64,000 nt of DNA, from assembly GCF_050948215.1 (NCBI RefSeq), contig NC_135164.1:997116-1061115 (forward strand), read 5' to 3'. Numbering within the stretch: position 1 is the stretch's first letter; the number at the start of each line of letters is the position of its first letter. Source of the DNA: Halictus rubicundus (lineage: Eukaryota; Arthropoda; Insecta; Hymenoptera; Halictidae). The notes beneath the pieces are model-generated. The model saw only the letters and a list, made by a program, of their open reading frames with translations, did not search any database and had not been told where the DNA came from. Shown here in pieces: positions 56,031 to 64,000 of the stretch. The position numbers and the translations under genes were made by a program.

Positions 56031-59000
56031 CTATAGGCAAAGCTACGGGCAAGTGACTTAGCGGAGTGGGGATAGGCCGTAGCACAACCGTAGCTGGTCA
56101 AATAGCTGAGACAAATACGTGTAGCCTTGTCCACAGGGGCGTAGCTTCGTGTTCGCCGCGCCCGTTCTGTGTATGCTCAGGGCCCAGGGCCAGGAAATCG
56201 CTGCCCATACGGGCAGGCGCTCAACAGCTCTGGCCTAAGACAATCTTGCACGACCTGACAGATAGAAAAGTAAGGACATTTTTTGCTTATAAAATGCTAC
56301 CAATCGAAGGGCCTCTAAAAACATTGAAAAATTGTTTTCGTGGATTTGAAGATCGAAATCTCACCTTTAAAACGACAGGGAAAAACTTGGTGTGCGATTT
56401 TCTTCGGCCGTTTGATTAAGCTTTAAACGAAAGTTGTCCAGCCAACTTCACAGTGACATAAGGTACGCCATGAGAGCTTTACGAGATCGAACTTGTTCCT
56501 CACTTTTGTTTCATAAAACAGTGAAAAAAATCGTACATCAATTGTTAAAATGTCGTTGTAAAGGGAAGGCTTTAATCTTTAACATTGAAAACAATTTTTC
56601 AATGTTTTTACAGAAATTTCAATGCATAGCATTATTGGGGAAAGATGGGTCTTCACTTTCTCATCCGCTACACCGTGTAAAAATATCTTAGACAAAAATG
56701 AATAACACTGTGCGAAAGTAGAATCTTCAAGCTTTAAAATTAGCCCAAATTAATTGCTGTACGATTGCTTTTTTTCGAAATTACGACAGATTAAATATCG
56801 CCAATTTTTCGAGAATTGGATATTTTATGTTCAAATACTTTGTCGATCCTCTTTATATGAATTATATGAAATGTGAGTCGCATCCTTCAAACGTATATAA
56901 CTGCGTTAATTTTACGAATTCAAATAAATCCTTTCTTCGTATGTTCTGCAACACGCAAAAAAAAGAAAGAAAAATCGATTTCGTGAAAACGAAAAACCAG
57001 AATAACCCCTTAAAAATACACTGATATCTATAGCACAAAAATTAAAACTCTCTAACAAGTTACAAGCTTTTTCTCTGCAGTTTGTTTCCAAAAACCATGA
57101 AATTAGACTCGTTTTGCTAACGGAATCCACAGCTAAACTTCATTCGAGAATCTATGAGACCGAGGGGGACCGTTCGTCGCGAGCAGGCGTGTTAATTAGA
57201 GCATGTCGCAGCAACGTATCTCCTTGGCTGATCGTTATTGTTATTATCATTGGCGATTAAGCGTAATTAAAGGACAGGCAATAATCGCGGCTCGGAGAGA
57301 TAATTGAATCGTATCTGTCGGACGATCACTTCCTAGCATACACTAGAGAAAACGACGATAAATCTAAGAAAAACGATCAAAAAGTATTCTACTCGAGGCC
57401 TCGAATGCTGAATAGCTATCGCCGCGGCATTCATCTGTTGATGCAAGATGCAACTCGTTTTCCTAGTCGCGACATCGGGTCGCGAGTGAAAGTGAACTCT
57501 CTTTTATGTTATCGCGCCATAACCTCGCCGAAACGATGGAAATCGAATGCTGGCAACGACGCGACTCAACGGGTCGGCCGATTAACTGCTGCGATTTTAG
57601 ATGCTCTTACCGCGCGATCTTCCAACGGGACTTCATTTTACCATATTATCCATACACTTTTTGTGTCACCGATGATTCAAGCTGTTAACCCGTTTCTCAT
57701 TTTAATCTTGTTTATGTATGCGAAGTGGACGTGTCTAATGACTGCGTAATTAGCGACAATTGTCTACATTTAAATTCTTATTTGTTCGTTTTCCATAAAC
57801 ATACTTTTCAATGCACTCCTTTCGGACACTATTAAACTAATCACCATATCAATATGACGGCACCCTTACCTGTCAGAAACACTTAAAATCGCTCAATTAT
57901 ACACGCGTATAACTTTTGAACCAGTGAATTCCTAACATTTAAACTTGGATTTTTCGCATTTACTCGTCAAAATCTACAGGATTATATTTAAAAAAGTTTA
58001 AAATTTCTGTGAAGTTAAGGCTAGAGATTGATTAAAATAAACCTAAGAGTTTATTAACATAAGTAATACTTCTTTGAAGAATACAAATATTTGCATTAAC
58101 ATCTTCAAGGATACTGACACACATGTGTACATTAAGTGTTCTTTCAATTAAAACTACTCTAAGTAAAAAAAAAATAAAATCTATGGAAGAAAAGAGCCTC
58201 AAAACAAAAAATACGTCGTATAGAAACATTGATAGTATTATAATTGAACAAAACATTAAATAATTTTGTTTTCACTTTGAAAAATTCACCCCTGAAAAGG
58301 TTAAGAAATTATTTTATGAAATTTATTTTGTGATGATTTATGATTTTATTTCTTTTTTTTATTTGTTTTAAAGAAACGAATTAAAGTAAACGAATTCATT
58401 ATCGAATTGAAATGGATGCAAAATTTTTAATACTTGCGATTTCAATTTAATTTGTACGGTGCGTGTCCATAAATTATATATGTCAAACATACGCCGATAA
58501 TTTCACTTATTACTTGCGTAATAATTAAAGATATAATAAATACAAAAATATATACTTTCATAGAGAAATAGAAAGTGACTGACGGTGGACGAAGTTTAAT
58601 GTCTTTCATGAACGCATGGAACCTCCAAATGCATTTAATTACTGTACGAGTTTAACTCTTGTGTAAATATCCGGCTATTTCCTACCTACTTTCAACTTAT
58701 TTACAAAACTTTTTGTGTATTCGTGTTGAAAAATAGCCAGCCTGTCGTAGATTTCTATTTTTTGGATGACTATAAATTGATCTGTATTTGTGGTAAAACA
58801 TAGAATTGAAACTATTGTATTGTATCTATATTGTATTGTATATTGTATCGTGAATTAAACGAGTAAACGTGATTCGTGTTTGGAATCGTTTTAACCAGAA
58901 AAACGTCACAAATACATTAGTAAAAGATCCGCAAACAAATAAATAAAACTAAAAAAATTTTGTCGTCATACTTCCACGAAAGATTAACTAATGAATATCT

Positions 59001-59148
59001 CGGTAATCATTACTTTTTCACTGTACTGTGCACATATTACAATAAAAAAAGTTGTGTAAAACTTCAACAAATAAACTTTTATAATTATTGTAGGGATTTT
59101 AAAACCAGGTAATTTGAGAACTTGGCAAATCTAGAACATCAAAATTAT
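56031..59148. other. GC-balanced islands and AT-rich DNA
   Basis: 56060..56260 and especially 57130..57740 are GC-balanced. The latter includes TAATTA-type homeodomain core sites in an otherwise mixed sequence (GTTAATTAGAGC, GCGTAATTAAAGG), so it is a reasonable candidate conserved enhancer. Frames inside (114 and 60 codons) overlap and show no domain. The remainder is AT-rich. Confidence 0.4.
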
Positions 59149-59230
59149 TTGTATGTATGTATGTATGTGTATTTATTTGTTCCCTTACGGGTTACAAAGG
59201 TGAACCCGTTCCCTTTACAATTCTTTCCTT

Positions 59231-59233
<3 letters not shown>

Positions 59234-59283
<50 letters not shown>
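59234..59283. repeat. (CT)n microsatellite
   Basis: About 50 bp of perfect CT repeats inside the LINE 3' untranslated region (GA on the LINE strand). Confidence 0.9.
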
Positions 59284-59286
<3 letters not shown>

Positions 59287-59327
59287 TTTCCACTCTTTCC
59301 CTTGGCCGTATACCCCCTCTCTCCTTC

Positions 59328-59636
59328 TTATTTTCTATCCTGCACTTCCTTTCTTTGTCTGTCTAATTTTTCCATCCACCCCTCTCCCCCTCCGTGTTCA
59401 GCCAATATTTCTTCCACCTTCTCCTGAATCCCTTCTTCTACTCCTTCTTCTTCCCTGCACTTTTCTAGCATGTGTTCCCAAGTCTCTTCTTCTAGTCCAC
59501 ACCTTCTGCACCATCTTTCATCTTCCCCCTCCCAATATCTCCCTCCCCTCATTTCATTCCCCAATATCTGCCGCGCTATTCTAATCAATTTTTTCTCTTT
59601 CAACCCTTTCTTTAAGTACTCTATCGTATTCTCCAC
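59328..59636 (-). pseudogene. LINE ORF2 C-terminal part with CCHC-like motif
   Basis: A 102-codon segment. It contains WCRRCGLEEETWEHMLEKC, a C-x2-C-x8-H-x4-C arrangement found near the C-terminus of many insect non-LTR retrotransposon ORF2 proteins and presumed to bind nucleic acid. The upstream part of the ORF is in other frames, so this is one fragment of the broken LINE gene. Strong Glu/Lys/Arg bias comes from the purine-rich coding strand. Confidence 0.7.
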
Positions 59637-60092
59637 CCTTATCTCTTTAAACCATGTATTATACTTTGACTCTGCCGCCTTTCTCCAATTTCTCTATCCC
59701 TTTTTCTCTGTTTTCTATCCTCTTCCACTCCTCCCCTCTCTCTTCCTTATTCCCCTCTTCTAATTTTCTTCTATTGCCTCTATCTTCTATATATTTCTTC
59801 CTTCCTCCCAATTAGATAATTTCTTTCCTTCTTTTGCTCCGGCTTCTATCTCTTTTAGACATCGACTGGCCCACTCACTCCCCCATCCTCCTCTTAGCCT
59901 TTCTTCCTCCTCTCAATTTTTCTCTTTTCGTTTCTTCCCTCACTATATATATCTTTCTTGCATCGCTTCCACTTTCTTTCTTTCCTCCCATTCCCATACC
60001 TGCACTCCATATCCTATCACTGGCCATATCAGAGCATCAAAAAACCACTCTCTTCTTTTGTAATTATTTTTGAAATATCATTCCCCTATACC

Positions 60093-60705
60093 TCACACAT
60101 TCCTCATAACACTTCCTGCTTTCCTTGTTCTGTCTTCTATCTGCCTCTCTTGTCCTCCGTCCCTCTTGAATATATATCCTAGATATTTAATTTCTTCCAC
60201 CTCTTCTACTGTTCCTTCTCCCCACCTCCATACTGTTTTCTCTTGCTTTCTTCGCTGAAACCTTACCATCTTTGTCTTATCCCTATTGACCTCTAGTGCT
60301 TTCTCTCTCATATAATCCCTAAATTCTTCCAACATTAACTTAATTCCATTCTCCTCCTTCGCCAATAACACCAGGTCATGTGCATACTGCAACGTAGTTT
60401 CTTTTCCTCTTATCTCCACACCACTTTTCCCTCTCTTCCTCATTCTTTCTTCTAGATCTGCCATGAGTAGAATAAACAACTTCGAGCTCTTACTCCCCTC
60501 CCTACCCAAAATTTTTCTCCCATTTCTCCTCCTACTTTTACCCTTGCCATCGTCGCTCGATACAACTTTTTTAATCTTTCCTTCAACCCTTCGCTTACCC
60601 CTCTTTCCCTTAACACTTTCCATAAGATTTTTTTGTTCTCGCTGTTGAAATTTCCCTTCAAAACTATAAAACATCCTACCATTTTCCCTTTCTTTTTTGC
60701 TTCAA
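60093..60705 (-). pseudogene. LINE reverse transcriptase fragment
   Basis: Two minus-strand frames together cover RT motifs. The upstream frame has ILWKVLRERGVSEGLKERL and then breaks where the usual R-Q-G-C-P-L-S-P motif should be (here GVRARSCLF). The downstream frame has LLMADLEERMRKRG, the catalytic box as YAHD instead of YADD, VNRDKTKMVRFQ and EIKYLGYIFKRDG. So the order and spacing of RT blocks are preserved, but a frameshift and the loss of a catalytic aspartate (D to H) make it inactive. Family resembles R1- or jockey-type LINEs; I cannot place it more exactly. Confidence 0.8.
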
Positions 60706-60708
60706 AAA

Positions 60709-61419
60709 TCAAGGTCGCTGTCATATCTTTAAATGGAACTGGGTATTTTTAACTAAATAATATTGTAGGTGACGTTGAATCTAACGTAAATTTGTACGGA
60801 TGATATTTGTTATCTTTTAAAATTCTTCTCACACTCGTATCTGTTATGCCTGTTTCTGCAGTAATTGCACGAGTAGAACTATGTGGATTTACTTCAAAAC
60901 AAGCTAACACTGTTACAGCGTTATTATTATTTGTTGCTGATTTACGGTGACTACGGTGACTTGAAATTTTCCATTGATACGTGGATAACGTTCAACATTA
61001 CGAAATGTTTTTGGACATAGATGATTTACATCCGGATATTGTTCCGCATTTAACATTGCAGTCTGTCGAGCATTTCCTCTGTACTCATGAAATATTTTTA
61101 ACATATTTGTTTCTTCACTATTAGCGTACCGGCTCATTGTTATAAGGTATCTCACAATTTCATGTATTGAACTAACAGATCTTGCGACACAAACGGTCAA
61201 CAGTTTACGTTCATTTGTTTACCTCTAAGTGCGAGGCGTTGCTATTACGTACCGTCGAAATATTTCAAATATTCTGGCAATTGATTCATGGCGATATTTT
61301 CTTACAAGGTCATCTGAAAGTCATCGTGTAGCAGGTCGTTGAATTCGTTTCGACGTCACCTAAAATATTATGAAGTTAAAAATACCCAGTTTCATTTAAA
61401 GATATGACAGCGACCTTGA
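60709..61419. mobile_element. Tc1/mariner-like deletion derivative with 46-bp TIRs
   Basis: Inverted termini of 46 bp, 60709..60754 and 61374..61419, match at 45 positions (both contain AAGGTCGCTGTCATATCTTT and GGGTATTTTTAACT). Between them, on the minus strand, lies the N-terminal part of a transposase (60772..61137); the catalytic region is gone. No clear TA duplication. It abuts the 5' break of the LINE, so it may have inserted into, or recombined with, that element. Confidence 0.8.
60772..61137 (-). pseudogene. Transposase DNA-binding domain relic
   Basis: From 61137 on the minus strand the frame begins MSRYANSEETNMLKIFHEY and continues GNARQTAMLNAEQYPD, the first helix-turn-helix of insect Tc1/mariner-like transposases (DUF4817 type). 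After a frameshift near 60940 it continues AVTVLACFEVNPHSSTRAIT, then TGITDTSVRRILKDNKYHPY, the second HTH. Both HTH modules are recognisable, while the DDE/D catalytic domain is deleted right before the inverted terminus. The 5' inverted repeat lies about 240 bp upstream. Not functional as a transposase; a DNA-binding product is conceivable but the frameshift argues against it. Confidence 0.8.
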
Positions 61420-62180
61420 CTTTTTGTTGAAAATCGATTTTTTTTAATACAAAAGATTGCAATTTCTTGTCGGTTAAATACTAATTAACTTTGGTAAAAA
61501 ACACTTTTCTGTCCGACCATCCGAAGGGGCTGAAAAATCGTGGGGACTACCTGAATAACTACCGGCCACCTGAATAACTTGGTTGCTATTGGTGATAGGA
61601 AAAAACGCATCAGGCCAAAATTATTGGGCCTCTCCCTCTCCCTCCTTCTCTCTCTTTTCCCTGCACTTCCATCTTCCTTATTTTTCCTATCCTTTCTCTT
61701 TCCTTATTTTGCCAATTCTTTTTTTCCTCTATGTTCCTTTCGTTCGGTATTCCTCTTCGACTACCTTCTTTACCTGTCCTCCCGTTCTTGCTTCAATCTT
61801 CCTTCCTTTCCCGCACGATGGCGCTCTCTTCTCCTTCTCTTTTGCCTTTTCTCACTTTCTCCTCGCTTCAATCCTTCTCTGCTCCTCTTTTCTCGGCTGC
61901 TCCTTTCGCCTCTTTATTTCCTTCGCCTCCTCTGTGCTCCTCCTCCGTCACAACCATCCTGCTTCTCCCACCTAGCGTTTTTCACTCACTAACAATCACC
62001 TCTTTATTTTCCGCACACAAACATGCATCTTCTCACAATATAAGCGGAAACGGAACCCTCAGGTCAAAATAATTTAAAGAACAAGATAATTTAAAGAGAT
62101 GAACGATTAAATTAAAATTAAGAATCTGAAGAACAAATTAATCAGGGTTATTGAATCAAGTATTCTTTATATTTTTCCAG
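61420..62180. other. End of intron 1, with a polypyrimidine tract
   Basis: 61612..62000 is almost entirely C and T on the plus strand. Long open frames here (137, 130 and 113 codons) are artefacts of that bias. It may be the 5' region of a LINE similar to the one at 59149, whose coding strand is equally purine-rich. The final 180 bp lead to the acceptor at 62180. Confidence 0.5.
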
Positions 62181-62402
62181 GACACAAGTGAGACAAAGGA
62201 AGCGCAACAAACTCTGGTTGAACGTACACCGACGAAGGAGGACACTAAAGACATTAAACTTCAGAAAGAAGATGAAAACAATTCGAAATCAGACAGCGAC
62301 AATAGTGATCACGAAGATGACGATGATGACTACGATGACGACGAGTTCCCTCCTATGCATATTAAACTGCCCTTGCAGTTTAATTTTGACGATATTGCGG
62401 GC
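62181..62402 (+). CDS. Host gene, second visible exon: acidic segment
   Basis: 222 bp, 74 codons, phase 0 at both ends. Acceptor TTTTTCCAG|GAC and donor GGGC|GTAAGT are both good. It starts DTSETKEAQQTLVERTPTKE, passes through a Ser/Asp-rich stretch into a run of Asp with few other residues (DEDDDDDYDDDE-like, about residues 40-55 of the exon), and ends IKLPLQFNFDDIAG, which looks like the beginning of a folded region. The acidic run suggests a disordered, negatively charged linker between the membrane anchor of exon 1 and the downstream part. Reading frame joins exon 1 without adjustment, which supports the gene model. Function unknown. Confidence 0.72.
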
Positions 62403-62908
62403 GTAAGTATAGCTTTATAGCTGTAGGTACAAGGTGATTCAAAACAAGAACTCATGGCTTTCAACTTTGATCAAGCATTGATACATGGTTTTTTAAATGA
62501 TTTTTTGCTTATTATTAACACTTATATCAATAACCGGGTACCCGAGTGTCCACTTCCAATTTCTTTCTAAAACTTCTTTAGTATTTACATTCACAAGTAA
62601 CGAAATTATTTGCATTTGGATTATTGACATAAGAATTAAGTAAAACGTTACAATCTTTCGTAATTTTTAAGAAGAAAGGAACAAATCATGCACCCTTAAG
62701 AACCCTCATTGTTGTTGCCTAAACAAGTATTCATATAATACATACATCGATTTCCCATAGTGCAGTTCTTGTTCTTTTTATTGGGATTTTATATCATGTT
62801 GATAAATAAACTAATAGTTAGGATATATGTATGTATAGGAGAAAAAATTAATGAATAAAGTCAAAATTTCGTATAACAAATGAAATAGTGTTCATTTCGG
62901 TTTTTCAG
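62403..62908 (+). other. Host gene intron 2 (506 bp)
   Basis: GTAAGT donor to TTTTTCAG acceptor, AT-rich, phase 0. No element recognised. Confidence 0.7.
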
Positions 62909-63084
62909 ACACTAATCCAAGAGACACGCAGCAGAGTATCATGCGTGGTAGAAAGACGAAGAGCCGACCAGGTGATGGATGGTGACAACAACAAAATTGA
63001 TAACAACAGCACCGACTCTCGTTACCAAAGGCTCAGCGGAGAACGTGTCGCTATTCTTTGTGAATCCGGAAATCCTCAGCAGGA
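62909..63084 (+). CDS. Host gene, third visible exon
   Basis: 176 bp, entering in phase 0 and leaving with two extra bases. Acceptor TTTTTCAG|ACA; donor GA|GTATGT, a weaker but accepted form. It encodes TLIQETRSRVSCVVERRRAD, then a stretch with an N-glycosylation sequon (NNST) and the end ILCESGNPQQ. The two cysteines may form a disulfide if this part is extracellular, as the type II topology of exon 1 would imply. The preceding exon's IKLPLQFNFDDIAG plus this TLIQETRSRV probably make one folded unit. No family assigned. Confidence 0.7.
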
Positions 63085-63772
63085 GTATGTACATACATTG
63101 TATCTAATTTAATTCAAAATATTTTATTATTTTATTTTCACGCTTATTTACGTGGAAAGGGGGAAAAATTACAAAATCTATTTTCTAAACAAACTCGAAA
63201 TCATCAAAATAATGACTTAAATCTCTCCTAATTTCACATATACTATACCATACTTGAGTTCTAAAATTGATCGTCTGCAATAAAAAGTGAGAAATCTATT
63301 ATAATCTTTTGCACTCCACTCTGTATCTACACAGTGTCGCCAGATCAAGGCTTGCGTCCCCACTCTAACTTCCCCTTCTACCGCGCTATTCCCCACGCTT
63401 CTGCCGCGGCCGGGTCACGTGACGCGCTTTGTCTCTGTCGTGCATACTCCGGTAGTGGCAGAGAGAGGGTAATTTTTCCTCTTCGATTCATGCTCCCTCT
63501 CCCCATCTGGCGACACTGTATCTACTCTGCGTGCCTCACAAGAAGTCTCCTGGCAGGAATTCGGCATGAATGCGGCTGTATCTCGTCCGATTGAGTCATT
63601 CCACATTTTCGGTTCCAGCCGGATTATTGGTTAAAGTGTGTGACGTCAAAGCCGAACCATTGGGTGCGAGCTAGGGCTCCTTTTGCCCCTGTGCCGTCTC
63701 GAGGGTCTTCTTGTGAGGCAGGAACAGTACGTGCCAATGTCTCTTGACATTTAAATTCACATTTACTTTCAG
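63085..63772 (+). other. Host gene intron 3 (688 bp)
   Basis: From GTATGT to TTTACTTTCAG. It contains the family D miniature element at 63332..63518. Confidence 0.68.
63332..63518. mobile_element. Family D GC-rich miniature element, copy 1
   Basis: 187 bp with inverted ends CAGTGTCGCCAGATC and ATCTGGCGACACTG. The word TATCTAC directly precedes (one base away) and directly follows it, suggesting an 8-bp duplication of hAT type. It contains the palindrome TCACGTGA (63415..63422), an E-box. Closely related to 55857..56030. Confidence 0.75.
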
Positions 63773-64000
63773 ACATCAAGACCAAGAGATGCTCACCCCG
63801 ATCATCATTCCTCTGGGAACCGTTCAAGTGCCTCTTGGGCCTCAGTCTCAGGACCCAGGTTATCATCAATATCAAGTGCACACTCAGTATCAAGTTCCTG
63901 ACATGCAACAGTTGCCTTTAAGCGATCCACGTGGATTAAACCATATCCCACCTGGAGTTCTTCCTCCTGAATTGCGACATCTTCCTCAAGTGAACACTGA
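63773..64000 (+). CDS. Host gene, fourth visible exon (runs off the window)
   Basis: After the acceptor at 63772 the split codon from exon 3 is completed (GA + A, Glu), and the frame stays open to the last base, 228 bp. It encodes HQDQEMLTPIIIPLGTVQVP, then a Tyr/Gln/His-rich section (QYQVHTQYQVP) and PRGLNHIPPGVLPPELRHLP. This is Pro- and Gln-rich and probably extended rather than globular. The stop codon and any further domains lie to the right. The correct joining of a phase-2 donor to this frame is good evidence that exons 3 and 4 belong together. Confidence 0.7.

Larger units (their letters stand above)
59149..60705 (-). mobile_element. 5'-truncated LINE (non-LTR retrotransposon), degraded
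   Basis: Reading on the minus strand from 60705: reverse transcriptase, a C-terminal CCHC-type motif, an untranslated region with a (GA)n run, and a 3' end of CCCGTAAGGGAACAAATAAA followed by a (CATA)n tail at about 59150. The tailed 3' end and RT-only 5' end are typical of a truncated LINE insertion. Several frameshifts and stops; no endonuclease domain. Its upstream limit coincides with the DNA element at 60709. Confidence 0.8.
14263..62180 (+). other. Host gene intron 1, about 47.9 kb
   Basis: It runs from donor GTAAGT at 14263 to acceptor TTTTTCCAG ending at 62180, joining two phase-0 exons. It contains the complete gypsy-type element, the LINE remnant, and most of the miniature elements of this window. 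Additional small phase-0 exons within it cannot be excluded by eye. Confidence 0.65.

Noticed and set aside
59122..60258. Plus-strand Ser/Leu/Pro-rich frames opposite the LINE
   Set aside because: Shadows of the purine-rich LINE coding strand and of the (CT)n repeat.
61579..61992. Overlapping 137- and 130-codon plus-strand frames rich in Leu, Ser, Phe
   Set aside because: They result from a C/T-only tract that cannot contain stop codons easily; no protein character.
63061..63116. Reading exon 3 straight through to the stop at 63110 as the gene end
   Set aside because: The GTATGT donor at 63085 joins in the correct phase to a long open exon at 63773, and the read-through tail is only eight AT-rich codons.

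Overview
The window reads as nuclear DNA of an insect, most likely a hymenopteran such as an ant or a bee. It is strongly AT-rich with GC-balanced islands, has GT-AG introns, and is dense with Tc1/mariner-like miniature elements. It also carries one Ty3/gypsy LTR retrotransposon and one degraded LINE. The order is an inference from the repeat types; nothing here proves a species.

Host gene: one plus-strand gene can be followed through four exons that join in frame: 14002..14262, 62181..62402, 62909..63084 and 63773 to beyond the right edge. It encodes an unrecognised single-pass membrane (or secreted) protein with a short basic N-terminus, a hydrophobic segment, a glutamine run, a very acidic stretch and a Pro/Gln-rich C-terminal part. 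Its first visible intron is about 47.9 kb and makes up most of the window. Bases 1..14001 are upstream sequence or an earlier intron.

Mobile DNA: the centrepiece is a complete 6,529-bp Ty3/gypsy element (19357..25885). Its two 573-bp LTRs look identical base for base, it has a GTAA target duplication, and its gag and pol frames overlap (-1) and are both open. It lies inside the right inverted repeat of an older 1.08-kb DNA transposon (18379..25991), which itself sits in the host intron in sense orientation. The pol protein has a 34-residue Pro/Glu-rich tandem repeat between RNase H and integrase. Around it are several families of TA-flanked, terminally inverted-repeat elements, called A to I here and mostly present as two to six copies. 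There is also a 1.25-kb hAT-like foldback, other foldbacks, transposase relics (14842, 18879, 10957, 40443, 60772), and a minus-strand LINE (59149..60705) beside a DNA element that keeps a helix-turn-helix transposase piece.

The remaining stretches are AT-rich non-coding DNA. A few GC-balanced, non-repetitive islands (about 8030, 15140, 48410, 50870, 54360 and 57130) are the best places to look for conserved regulatory sequence. No tRNA, rRNA or CRISPR array was found.
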